DNA from: Chitinophaga sp. S165
GTDB lineage: Bacteria > Bacteroidota > Bacteroidia > Chitinophagales > Chitinophagaceae
NCBI RefSeq assembly: GCF_003182155.1
Contig: NZ_QGTG01000001.1
Location: 1,160,390-1,224,389, forward strand
DNA length: 64,000 bases
Direction: 5' to 3'
A program made the position numbers and the translations under genes. Of this stretch, positions 17,235 through 25,681 are shown piece after piece. Below the pieces are notes generated by a model. The model ran no database searches. It worked only from the letters and a program-made list of their open reading frames with translations, and was not told the DNA's origin. Numbering within the stretch: position 1 is the stretch's first letter; every line of letters starts with the position of its first letter.

Positions 17235-17828
17235 CTAACGGCTTTCACTGACCTGCTTGCGGATACGGCTCAAGCTATCCTGGTGAATTCCCAGAAAGGA
17301 CGCTATATATTTCAAGGGTACGGACCTGATAACTTCCGGTTGTTCCCGCAACAACTTCAGATATCGTTCTTCAGCACTGAGACATATGGCGTTGATCTGT
17401 CCATCCTGCAGCCATGAAAGGAGACGGTCCATGATTGTCATTTCAAGTTCATAGCCATGATGGAATTCCTTGCGGATGATAAACATTTCTTCTTTACCCC
17501 ATTCCAGCACTTCTATATCGGTCAATGCTTCCAGCGCACATGTAGAAGGCGCCCCATTAGCGAGGTATAGAGGTGTAGATATAAAGTCATTACTCGATAT
17601 AAGCCCCAATGTATAGTCAACCTCATTATGCACGCGGAATAGACGCACAATGCCTTCATTCAGGAAATAAAGGCGCTCCACGGGCCGCCCTTGTTCCATG
17701 ATCACAGTTCCCCTGGGGATGGTCCTGTGAACGGTAACTGACCGGAATACTTCCTGTTCAGTATCATTCACAAAAATTCCCCTGGCTTTTATATAGCCGC
17801 ATATTTTTTCATATGGAATATTTTGCAT
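17235..17828 (-). CDS. Crp/Fnr-family regulator
   Basis: The 197-residue product (start at the ATG at 17828; ATG at 17834 is also possible) has a cyclic-nucleotide-binding-type beta-barrel (PRGTVIMEQGRPVERLYFLNEGIVRLF) over residues 20-115, a dimerisation helix, and a short C-terminal HTH (VPLKYIASFLGIHQDSLSRIRKQ). Ligand-binding Arg/Glu residues of CRP are not clearly kept, as in most Bacteroidota paralogues. Target genes are unknown; its neighbours are on other transcripts. Confidence 0.85.
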   Translation of the reverse strand: MQNIPYEKICGYIKARGIFVNDTEQEVFRSVTVHRTIPRGTVIMEQGRPVERLYFLNEGIVRLFRVHNEVDYTLGLISSNDFISTPLYLANGAPSTCALEALTDIEVLEWGKEEMFIIRKEFHHGYELEMTIMDRLLSWLQDGQINAICLSAEERYLKLLREQPEVIRSVPLKYIASFLGIHQDSLSRIRKQVSESR

Positions 17829-18183
17829 CACCATCGTTTGACCAGATTGATAAATATAATAAAAATGCCGTGTAACCAATATAGTGGCACGGTGCCATCA
17901 CTATAAACATTTTATATCCACCACGACATGCCTAAAGTACCCTGGTGGGGGGTGTTAACTCCAAATATCATGCGGCCAGGATTCACCTGGCTGCTTTTTT
18001 TTGCCTGATAAGCGACACCTATTAAAAACGCATGGAAGTGAACTGACTGGCTATCAAAGGTGTTGGCTCTTTATATCATCAGCCCTGAAGATCAATATTC
18101 ATGAAGATTCAATACATTACATGGTAATATGTTTTGCATAATACCGACAGATATATTAACTTGCCTTAACTTAAATCCCATAT
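17829..18183. other. 355-base intergenic region with inverted repeat and orphan terminator
   Basis: The region separates the divergent crp-like gene and the gene at 18184. It carries a near-palindrome at 17881-17904 (ATAGT…ACTAT with inner GGCAC-G-GTGCC) and a plus-strand terminator at 17972-18002. No open frame of note is present, so a short untranslated RNA is one explanation for the terminator. Confidence 0.4.
17972..18002 (+). terminator. Rho-independent terminator with no plus-strand gene before it
   Basis: GCGGCCAGG (17972-17980) pairs with CCTGGCTGC (17986-17994) through a 5-base loop, with one G-T wobble, and is followed by eight Ts. The closest upstream plus-strand gene ends at 14906, so the transcript it ends is not an annotated mRNA. 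Confidence 0.8.
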
Positions 18184-18939
18184 ATGAAAACATGCCTGAC
18201 TATCATATTTTCAGTCATTTACCACCTCTCATTTGCACAAACAGACCAGGAGCTGTCGACCACCATCATCCGCCTGGACAGTCTTTTCTGGGCGACATAC
18301 AACAACTGTGACACTACAAAAATGGGATCTTTCTTTACGGAGGATGTAGAATTCTATCACGATATAGGAGGTCCTACCCTGGGCCTCCATGACCTGGTCC
18401 ATTCATTTAGTAAAAATCTTTGTAGCAATAAGGATTTCAGGCTTAAAAGGGAGGCCGTAGAGGGTAGTTGTAAGGTGTATCCGCTAAAAAAGGACAATGT
18501 GATATATGGCGCTATACTTTCGGGCGACCATGTATTTTATATCCTGGAACCGGGTAAAGGAGAGAGACCGACTGGTCAGGCCAAATTTACACACCTCTGG
18601 CTACTTAATGACGGAGTATGGAAGATGAAGAGGGTCTTAAGTTATGACCATGGTCCTGTTCCATATAAGAACAAGAAAAAAGAGATCGTTTTATCAGAAA
18701 AGGAAATAGCAAAATACACGGGCATATACAAAGGTCCGCAGTCTGGCGATATAGAAGTATTAGCCGGAGCAGGATATCTGATCATGAAGATAGGCGAACA
18801 TAAGTTTAATATATATCCCGAAAAAGAAAGTGTCTTCTTTGATAAAACCCGGGATCTGACCTTTGAGTTTGTGAAGGGCGAAAAGATGATGGTCAGGGAG
18901 AATGGGACGGTAGCAGAGGAACTTATCATCGTTAAATAA
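18184..18939 (+). CDS. Secreted NTF2-like (DUF4440-type) protein
   Basis: A signal peptide (to about residue 19, SFAQ) precedes an NTF2-like domain: LDSLFWATYNNCDTTKMGSFFTEDVEFYHDIGG is the typical first helix and strand, and TGQAKFTHLWLLNDGVWKMKRVLSYDH its last strands, over residues 22-160. The remaining 90 residues form a second beta-rich segment (YTGIYKGPQSGDIEV) like the DUF3471-type tail found in Bacteroidota hydrolases. The pocket ligand is unknown. It is a single gene. Confidence 0.75.
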   Translation: MKTCLTIIFSVIYHLSFAQTDQELSTTIIRLDSLFWATYNNCDTTKMGSFFTEDVEFYHDIGGPTLGLHDLVHSFSKNLCSNKDFRLKREAVEGSCKVYPLKKDNVIYGAILSGDHVFYILEPGKGERPTGQAKFTHLWLLNDGVWKMKRVLSYDHGPVPYKNKKKEIVLSEKEIAKYTGIYKGPQSGDIEVLAGAGYLIMKIGEHKFNIYPEKESVFFDKTRDLTFEFVKGEKMMVRENGTVAEELIIVK

Positions 18940-19071
18940 CACCCTTGCTTTTAACGCCTTAAAACAAAATAAGCTTTCAATATGTTAATGTATCGATCTA
19001 TGGTACTTATTCAGCGTGTGAGATAAAACGGACTTCTTCCTGTAATTCTTAACTCCCAAAACTTAAAACTG

Positions 19072-19824
19072 ATGAATCATTTACGATTTGCCTACGTACT
19101 CGTTTATGCAACTGTAATGATTTTCCTGACCGCCTGTGGTGGAGGCGGAAGGGAGAAAAACACGGCGGACACAACGCTTACAGACACCGACACCGCTGCC
19201 AGTAGTGTTAGCGCGACAACCGAAACAAATACGACTATTACGACACCGCAAAATATGATGCTGGTGAGACACAAAGTAGCCAATTTCTCAAAGTGGCTAC
19301 CCTCGTATGACGAACATGATTCCATGCGGTTGGCCAATCAGATCCATAGTTATGTGATCGGTCGCGGTGTGAAAGATTCCAATATGGTCGTTGTTGCTTT
19401 AAAAACAGATGATCCAGACAAGGCAAAAACCTTTGGCAAAGATCCCAGTCTCAGGAAGGCGATGCAAAAAGGTGGTGTAACAGGAGCGCCTGATATCACA
19501 TATGTTACTATGACCTACCAGGATACTGTTATGCTCCAATCGGACGTAAGGTCATGGACAACCTTTACTGTCAAGGATTGGGACACCTGGCAGAAAACAT
19601 TCGAAGCAGGCAAGCAGGATAGAATAGATAATGGTTTAGCAGTAAGGGCATATGGTCATGAAGCGGACGATAATAAAAAAGTGGTGGTCGTAGTGGCCGT
19701 ACTTGACTCTGCCAAAGCAGCCGCATTCTGGAAATCAGACATGCTTAAACAACGAATGGCCGAAGGTGGTGTTGTGGGAAATCCTGAAAGGTTCCTGTTC
19801 CGCGTAGTAAAACGATATAAATAA
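19072..19824 (+). CDS. Lipoprotein with two dimeric alpha/beta-barrel-like domains
   Basis: The lipobox FLTAC (C22) followed by a glycine run and a Thr/Ser-rich linker (about residues 23-60) marks a lipoprotein. Two homologous halves follow, about residues 62-150 and 160-250. Each has an opening strand, a W-x-x-x-F/Y-like segment (FSKWLPSYDEHD; WDTWQKTFEAGKQ), a central VVVA/VVVV strand, and a closing helix with LR/LKxxMxxGGVxGxP. This is the pattern of an internally duplicated ABM-like ferredoxin fold. Function is unknown. It ends at a shared hairpin terminator. Confidence 0.75.
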   Translation: MNHLRFAYVLVYATVMIFLTACGGGGREKNTADTTLTDTDTAASSVSATTETNTTITTPQNMMLVRHKVANFSKWLPSYDEHDSMRLANQIHSYVIGRGVKDSNMVVVALKTDDPDKAKTFGKDPSLRKAMQKGGVTGAPDITYVTMTYQDTVMLQSDVRSWTTFTVKDWDTWQKTFEAGKQDRIDNGLAVRAYGHEADDNKKVVVVVAVLDSAKAAAFWKSDMLKQRMAEGGVVGNPERFLFRVVKRYK

Positions 19825-19911
19825 CATTGGCATTCCCGAAAATCTAAATCTACTCACCTGTGTTCTGTTGCCAAATATTCCGTTTAATGTTTGATCGGCA
19901 TACCACAAATA

Positions 19912-19948
19912 AGAACGGCGGCCATCCTGGAAGGATGACCGCCGTTCT
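19912..19948. terminator. Bidirectional terminator hairpin
   Basis: AGAACGGCGG (19912-19921) pairs with CCGCCGTTCT (19939-19948), and the inner CATCC/GGATG pairs extend the stem. It lies between convergent genes ending at 19824 (+) and 19985 (-), with T-rich sequence on both exits. Confidence 0.8.
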
Positions 19949-19984
19949 CTCTCTTAGTAATATTATATAGGGATAGTTATTTCT

Positions 19985-20881
19985 TTACTTTTTCTGGAAC
20001 TCGTTCTTCACCGTTCTGATGACTAACCTGGTGATATTTCCCGCCCTGGGCTTCATGTCATCTTTCACAGAAGACTTCACCAACAAGCCTGTTTTAATAT
20101 CTACCGTGATGGTTCCTTTCCTCGAATAGGACGCCTGGATCTCGTTGTTAACAACGGCAGCAGAAGATACTGCAATCTCCATCTCATTACCTTCCTCGGA
20201 CTTCACTACATATTCTGCTCTCAATGGGCCCACATGATGGTTTTCATCTTTGTTCCATTTATCACCTATACCTATTTCTTCTTCAGGAACGTAAGAGAAT
20301 GCTCCGTCAAAAATCTTTGCGATCTCCTCATTGTTTATTGTGCTGCGTACTGTTTTTCCATAACTCTGTATAACAGCCGGGTCTTCTTCTCCCATACCAT
20401 CCAAAGCGATGCTGACCAGTGTATCTACACCTGTTACTTTATCCACCCGCCAGTCTGCATTAAAATATACATTAAACGACTTACCCAGTATTCCTTCGTT
20501 TAATTTACGCAAGCGGTCATTCTGTTCATGTAATTCGCCGCTCGTGCTTTTTACAACAAATTCCTTGAAATCGTCCGAGTTGAACCCTGTAATATCGTGT
20601 GTAAACAGGTGTTCATTTTTCTGATTGATTTTCAGATAAGTGGCCTTTACCATTAGCTTACCTTCCGCGGTCTTTCCTATTACGCGGAGGAACCAGCTGG
20701 TTGAATAATTTTGATTGATGGCACGTACACCATCTTCATGAATGTCGGAAATGGTGGTGTTCTTGAAAATGTATTGTTCTCCCGGATTCAATACCGGATT
20801 GATTGTCCTCTTTACCTGCCCGGATGAAATGATTGAGAAGAAGATAAGGCTCATCAACAGGACAGCACTCTTTTTGATCAT
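19985..20881 (-). CDS. Secreted DUF6263-like protein
   Basis: The 298-residue protein has a signal peptide (VLLMSLIFFSIISSGQ) and a beta-rich body: LNPGEQYIFKNTT near the start, LVSIALDGMGEEDPAVIQSYG in the middle, EEIGIGDKWNKDENHHVG, and RKGTITVDIKTGLLVKSSV near the end. This order fits the Bacteroidota family annotated DUF6263, thought to adopt an elongated beta fold. No enzyme motif is seen. The assignment is by pattern and is moderately certain. Confidence 0.65.
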   Translation of the reverse strand: MIKKSAVLLMSLIFFSIISSGQVKRTINPVLNPGEQYIFKNTTISDIHEDGVRAINQNYSTSWFLRVIGKTAEGKLMVKATYLKINQKNEHLFTHDITGFNSDDFKEFVVKSTSGELHEQNDRLRKLNEGILGKSFNVYFNADWRVDKVTGVDTLVSIALDGMGEEDPAVIQSYGKTVRSTINNEEIAKIFDGAFSYVPEEEIGIGDKWNKDENHHVGPLRAEYVVKSEEGNEMEIAVSSAAVVNNEIQASYSRKGTITVDIKTGLLVKSSVKDDMKPRAGNITRLVIRTVKNEFQKK

Positions 20882-21104
20882 AGGTATAATGCTATTGGTT
20901 TAAGTAACAAATATATCAATTTGATCATATAAATTAAACGGGGGCCTGTAGCTACCTCTAATTTTAATGTAGTAATAATATTGCGGCTTCTTGTAACCCG
21001 CTCATCTTCAGACGTCAGCACCATAAAATTGTCACGGGTATATTTTGGATCGGATGAATTCATCCTCCGGTTTCTTGTTGTAGATTAAGGTTTTGTGAAA
21101 ACCA

Positions 21105-21329
21105 TTACCGGCCAAATCGCTGGAGTAACCACATAATCAGTGTAAGCACTGCACTGACCAGGAGCATTGTTGTGATGGGGATGTAGACCTGGTAATTTTC
21201 CTTTTCGATTCTGATATCTCCCGGAAGACGCCCCAGAAACCGCAGCTTATCGCCCAGGAACCATATAATGATCCCCGCAACAACTATCAGTATCCCAATG
21301 ATCACTATCATTTTACCAACACGTTCCAT
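21105..21329 (-). CDS. DUF2905 small membrane protein
   Basis: A 74-residue protein with two membrane helices (about residues 7-24 and 50-67) and the central family signature LGRLPGDIRIEKEN. This matches DUF2905 throughout, and the length is normal. The ATG at 21308 (MIVIIG) is a possible alternative start. Function unknown. Confidence 0.85.
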   Translation of the reverse strand: MERVGKMIVIIGILIVVAGIIIWFLGDKLRFLGRLPGDIRIEKENYQVYIPITTMLLVSAVLTLIMWLLQRFGR

Positions 21330-21462
21330 AGTCTTTCTTTAATATGCTATCCGTCAGCCAATACACCTGACCTTCCAAATTTAGTCTAATTTTCTCTTCC
21401 GATCCTTTGTGTCCGACGTAGTCAGATACCCAGTGTCCTACCTCATAAATCACCATTTCCTG

Positions 21463-21660
21463 CTATCTTAACTTTCTTCTGAACCAGTGCCGTTTCCACA
21501 TCCAAAAGCCACTGAGTACCACAATGGGAAGGAAAACAAAACGAACGGCATTAGTTGCTGCGGGAATGTCAGACACCGGGCCATAAATGTATCCGAGAAT
21601 GGGAATACTCAGCAGAATATGCAACCAGCGGATGATCTTTCTTTCGGTAGATGCTTTCAT
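21463..21660 (-). CDS. Small two-helix membrane protein
   Basis: The 65-residue product has two hydrophobic segments (IIRWLHILLSIPILGYIYG and VRFVFLPIVVLSGFWMW) and a strongly basic C-terminus (KRHWFRRKLR), giving a clear inside-positive topology. Proteins of this form are frequent in Bacteroidota and unnamed. It stands alone between the DUF2905 gene and the NTF2-like gene. Confidence 0.7.
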   Translation of the reverse strand: MKASTERKIIRWLHILLSIPILGYIYGPVSDIPAATNAVRFVFLPIVVLSGFWMWKRHWFRRKLR

Positions 21661-21820
21661 GATGATATGTTTGCTTCAATACAAAGCTATCAACCATGAG
21701 TAAGCAAAATATTGGAAAGTAGACTTAAGGGGTAAATGTGTAGACAAAACAGGTGCTGAGTGCCAGTCCGTTATTGAGACAACTTGCAAATATATACGCT
21801 TCGTCTATCTGCTGTTACAG

Positions 21821-21856
21821 TACTATCCGGGAGGCCTCACGACCTCCCGGATAGTA
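21821..21856. terminator. 14-bp perfect hairpin at the end of the NTF2-like gene
   Basis: TACTATCCGGGAGG (21821-21834) and CCTCCCGGATAGTA (21843-21856) are perfectly complementary around an 8-base loop. The stem begins one base beyond the stop codon of the minus-strand gene. There is no T-tract on that strand, so it may stabilise the mRNA end as much as terminate it. Confidence 0.6.
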
Positions 21857-21857
21857 T

Positions 21858-22280
21858 TTATCCCGAATGGTCGGTATATAAATACCACTTCCCCCTGATC
21901 TTCTTCATCAAACCGGAGAACCTTCCGTTGATCATTTTGCCGTCAGGGCTTTTCACATGAAAAAAGCCTGATACATAATAATATCTTTTTGATAACCTTT
22001 CCAATCGCGCACCATCCAACGTTAACTGTCCCATTCTTTCTTTAGGCCAGTACTTTTTATAAAAAGCCAGTATGCTGTCCTTTCCGTAAACTGCGCCAGT
22101 GCTGTAAATCATGCGTGTAGAGTCGGACGGAGCATACAAGTTTACATAAGCCTCAATATCTCCCGCATTCCATACCCTCTCCTCTTCCCGCATTACAGCA
22201 AGTATAGCTTTTTCATCTTTTGATTGGCCGAAAGTTGTGATTGACAGCAACAGACAGATGAGCGTGATGCAATATTTCAT
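21858..22280 (-). CDS. Secreted NTF2-like (SgcJ/DUF4440-type) protein
   Basis: A signal peptide (CITLICLLLSITTFGQ) is followed by a 120-residue NTF2 fold with EERVWNAGDIEAYVNLYAPSDSTRMIYSTGAVYGKD, then YYYVSGFFHVKSPDG and RGKWYLYTDHSG. The ending T-D-H-S is typical of this group. It lies 37 bases downstream of the aldo/keto reductase gene on the same strand and is likely co-transcribed with it. Whether it is an enzyme is unknown. Confidence 0.8.
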   Translation of the reverse strand: MKYCITLICLLLSITTFGQSKDEKAILAVMREEERVWNAGDIEAYVNLYAPSDSTRMIYSTGAVYGKDSILAFYKKYWPKERMGQLTLDGARLERLSKRYYYVSGFFHVKSPDGKMINGRFSGLMKKIRGKWYLYTDHSG

Positions 22281-22317
22281 GATTTTAAGTATTATCAGTG
22301 AAAAGATAAGATCTATA

Positions 22318-23346
22318 TCATTTTACTCCCAGGACTTCCCTGTGCTGCGCATCAGCGAGATTTTGTACAAACCAGTGCGGGTATAAAGGTGCAGGCCGGG
22401 TAATATCATCCAGTGTTTTAAGCTCTGTATCGCTTAATGTTACATTCACCGCATTCAGATTATCTTCCAGCTGACGAATTTTGCTGGCGCCTATAGTGAT
22501 ACTGGACACAACCGGTTTGCTGAGCAGCCATGCCAAAGCTACCTGCGCCGGAGAAGCATTATGTGCAGCGGCTATTTCTTTCATGACATCCACCACTCTG
22601 AAGCCCATTTCTTTATCAAAAGGAATAACGTCAAAACCGGAGAGGCGGTTATCCTGGTCTTTCAGACTTTCCCGCGTATACTTTCCACTCAGAAAACCAC
22701 CCGCCAAAGGGCTCCAGATGGTCATACCTATGCCAGCATGCTGCATAAAGGGAACAATGTCATGTTCTACATCACGTCCTACCAGGGAATAATATAACTG
22801 ACCATTACAGAAAGGCGCCCAGCCTCTCTCCTTCTGCATCTGCCAGGCCAGCGCCGCTTTCCAGACAGTCCAGTTAGAAAAGCCTACATATCTTACTTTA
22901 CCGGCCTGTACCAGCGTATTGAGTGTTTCGAGCGTTTCTTCCAATGGTGTATAAGGGTCTTCCTTATGCACGATATACAGGTCTATATAATCAGTATTTA
23001 ACCGTTTCAGGCTCTGCTCACAGGAATATATGATATGGCGGCGGGAAAGCCCGGCCTGTGTAATGGGTTGTCCTGTCCGGAAGCCTACCTTAGTCGCAAT
23101 CACCACTTCCTGTCTGCGTTTACCCAGTGCTTTGCCAAGCATCATTTCCGACTGACCACCTGAATAGCCGTCTGCAGTGTCAAAAAAGTTAATGCCGGCT
23201 TCCAGGGCTTTATCTACCATGGTTTGCGCGTCCTCTTGCGTAACTTTATAGATAGCTGTCAGAGATGGATCATTACCGAATGTCATAGCGCCGAAGGAAA
23301 GCCTGGAAACAATAAGACCTGTATTACCAAGTTGCGTGTACTTCAT
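22318..23346 (-). CDS. Aldo/keto reductase
   Basis: The 342-residue protein is a TIM-barrel aldo/keto reductase of the YghZ/AKR-general type. The catalytic tetrad is visible: D and Y in FFDTADGYSGG (about residues 56-61), K in VVIATKVGF (about 87) and H in LYIVHKEDP (about 127). The NADPH-binding end SITIGASKIRQLEDNL is intact near 275. It is divergent from the molybdenum hydroxylase gene. The substrate is unknown. Confidence 0.92.
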   Translation of the reverse strand: MKYTQLGNTGLIVSRLSFGAMTFGNDPSLTAIYKVTQEDAQTMVDKALEAGINFFDTADGYSGGQSEMMLGKALGKRRQEVVIATKVGFRTGQPITQAGLSRRHIIYSCEQSLKRLNTDYIDLYIVHKEDPYTPLEETLETLNTLVQAGKVRYVGFSNWTVWKAALAWQMQKERGWAPFCNGQLYYSLVGRDVEHDIVPFMQHAGIGMTIWSPLAGGFLSGKYTRESLKDQDNRLSGFDVIPFDKEMGFRVVDVMKEIAAAHNASPAQVALAWLLSKPVVSSITIGASKIRQLEDNLNAVNVTLSDTELKTLDDITRPAPLYPHWFVQNLADAQHREVLGVK

Positions 23347-23512
23347 TATGTGGGTTTTAAAATATAAGAGGATGCTTAGTCCGTTAACATTAACGAGCGG
23401 CTAATGTAAGACCCTCTCACTGAAATAGCAATATGATAAGATTAAGCTTTGCCGTTGCACGTTTATTTTTTATTTTTAATTACATTGAAAGCCGCTATAA
23501 AACCCATTCACC

Positions 23513-25672
23513 ATGGAACAGTCCAGAAGAGACTTCCTGAAAACAACCGGCTGCCTGACTATAGGATTTTCACTCGGCGCCCTCTACACGACAACTTCCG
23601 CGTTGCCGCTGCAGGAATTACCAGGTTCACTTAAAAGATATCCGAATATCGACGCCTGGCTGGAAGTACTCGCCAATGGCAATGTACGCGTATTTACCGG
23701 TAAAATAGAACTGGGTCAGGGAATCCGTATTGCCATTGCACAGGTAGCAGCAGAAGAGCTGGACCTTGATATTCATAAAGTGACTGTTTCACTGGCCGAG
23801 ACCGGCGTAACACCCAATGAATCTTATACTGCCGGCAGCGCTTCCATTGAGACAAGCGCAATGTCTGTACGGTATGCCGCTGCGGCTGCAAGGCAACAGC
23901 TGTTACAACTGGCAGCCAGCCGGTTAAATGTACCTGTGGCAGAACTGCAAATGTCCGATGGCAGGATCAAGTCAAAGGACCGCATACTTACATTTAACGA
24001 ATTACTGGACGGTAAGAAACTAAGCGGTGAGATAAAAATGCCGCTACCGCTGAAAGCAAAACAAGACTATCATATTTCCGGCAGGTCCGTTCACCGGGAA
24101 GACCTTTCCGACATGGTAAGCGGAGCGCCTGTGTTTGTGCATGACCTGCGCTTTCCGGATATGCTGCATGCGCGCATTGTACGCCCTCCTGTTTATGATG
24201 CGAAACTGGAAAGTTTCAATGAGTCATCTGTAAGGTCGAAGGTACCTGGATTACAAAAGATCGTTGTTAACGGAAGTTTCCTGGCTGTTATTACTAAAAA
24301 CGAATACCAGTCCATACAGGCACAAAAGGTATTGTCTGAAAATGCAAAATGGTCGTCGGTAAACCCACTTGAAGGTGGTAACAACCTTGCTGTCTATCTC
24401 CGAAAGTTGCCTGTAAATTCGCAGAGCGTGGAGAATAAGGGAAATATCTTCAGCGGTGAACCTACCCTACGCGCCAGCTATTTCAAGCCATATATCATGC
24501 ACGGCGCCACTGGTCCGTCTTGTGCGGTAGCGTTGTATGAAGATCAGCAGTTGCATATCTGGACACACAGTCAGGGGGTATATCCGTTGAGGGAATCGCT
24601 GAAAGATCTGTTACAGCTGCCGGCGGAGCGTATTCATATTAAGGGTGTTCCCGGTGCCGGATGCTTTGGCCACAATGGCGCAGACGACGTAGCAGCTGAA
24701 GCCGCGCTGCTTGCAATGCAGCTACCGGGCAAGCACATACGCCTACAGTGGTCAAGGCAGGAAGAACATGGCTGGGAACCATATGGCAGTGCCATGATGA
24801 TGGATGCGGCAGCGGTATTGGACGGCACTGGAAAGATCAGTCACTGGCAATATGCCTTATGGTCAGATACCCATAGCACCCGTCCTGGTGGCAAAGCAGC
24901 AAATTTATTACCTGCCAGCTATCTGGAAAAGCCATTTCCTGCAAGCCGTTCCACTTACAGCGGAGGGGCGTCCCGCAACTCAGAGCCTTATTACAATTTC
25001 CCTAATGTAGATATAAAAGCACACTCCTTCACTGGTCCGCTACGTGTATCAGCACTTCGGAGCCTGGGCGCTTTCGCCAACATCTTCGCTGTTGAATCTT
25101 TCATGGAAGAACTGGCGGTGGTTGCCGGAAAGGACGCTTACACATTCCGGCTTATGCACCTGGAAGATAAACGCGCCATTGCAGTATTGGAAAAGCTCCG
25201 GTCTATGGCCCCTGTGAAAACCGGCAGTAATGGCAATGCCATTGGTATTGCTTTTGCCCGGTACAAGAACAGCGCAGCCTATGCTGCGGTAGCTGCCCAG
25301 GTGCAGGTAAACAATGGCGAGGTAACAGTACAGAAGATGTGGGCGGTTATTGATGCAGGAGAGATCATTAATCCTGACGGCATCAAAAACCAGACAGAAG
25401 GAGGTATGGTGCAAGCTGCCAGCTGGACGCTGCGGGAACAGGTAAAGTACGACACACAGATCAGAAGCCTGGACTGGATCTCTTATCCGGTAATGACTAT
25501 GAACCAGGCGCCGGCAGTAGAAGTAGCTCTAATAGATCGTCCGACAGAAGAACCTCTGGGGGCAGGCGAAGCTGTACAAGGGCCTGCAGGTGCAGCTATT
25601 GCCAATGCCGTCTACCATGCAACCGGTATACGTGTGCGTGACCTGCCGATATCACCGGAAAAGCTTTTATAG
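23513..25672 (+). CDS. Molybdenum hydroxylase large subunit (isoquinoline oxidoreductase beta type)
   Basis: A Tat-type leader (SRRDFLK followed by a hydrophobic stretch to about residue 30) begins a 719-residue xanthine dehydrogenase-family large subunit. Motifs for the molybdopterin cofactor are seen: TGKIELGQGIRIAIAQVAAEEL near 63, GVPGAGCFGHNGADD near 378 and GAGEAVQGPAGAAIANA near 682, where the glutamate is the likely catalytic base. Partners are normally a [2Fe-2S] small subunit and a cytochrome c. No small subunit is encoded in this window, though a cytochrome c-containing protein converges on it at 25682. The physiological substrate is probably a purine, N-heterocycle or aldehyde. 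Confidence 0.88.
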   Translation: MEQSRRDFLKTTGCLTIGFSLGALYTTTSALPLQELPGSLKRYPNIDAWLEVLANGNVRVFTGKIELGQGIRIAIAQVAAEELDLDIHKVTVSLAETGVTPNESYTAGSASIETSAMSVRYAAAAARQQLLQLAASRLNVPVAELQMSDGRIKSKDRILTFNELLDGKKLSGEIKMPLPLKAKQDYHISGRSVHREDLSDMVSGAPVFVHDLRFPDMLHARIVRPPVYDAKLESFNESSVRSKVPGLQKIVVNGSFLAVITKNEYQSIQAQKVLSENAKWSSVNPLEGGNNLAVYLRKLPVNSQSVENKGNIFSGEPTLRASYFKPYIMHGATGPSCAVALYEDQQLHIWTHSQGVYPLRESLKDLLQLPAERIHIKGVPGAGCFGHNGADDVAAEAALLAMQLPGKHIRLQWSRQEEHGWEPYGSAMMMDAAAVLDGTGKISHWQYALWSDTHSTRPGGKAANLLPASYLEKPFPASRSTYSGGASRNSEPYYNFPNVDIKAHSFTGPLRVSALRSLGAFANIFAVESFMEELAVVAGKDAYTFRLMHLEDKRAIAVLEKLRSMAPVKTGSNGNAIGIAFARYKNSAAYAAVAAQVQVNNGEVTVQKMWAVIDAGEIINPDGIKNQTEGGMVQAASWTLREQVKYDTQIRSLDWISYPVMTMNQAPAVEVALIDRPTEEPLGAGEAVQGPAGAAIANAVYHATGIRVRDLPISPEKLL

Positions 25673-25681
25673 CCTGGCAGC

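Noticed and set aside
20878..21063. 61-codon minus-strand open frame between DUF6263-like and DUF2905 genes
   Set aside because: It has no family signature and weak composition, and it overlaps the start of the next gene.
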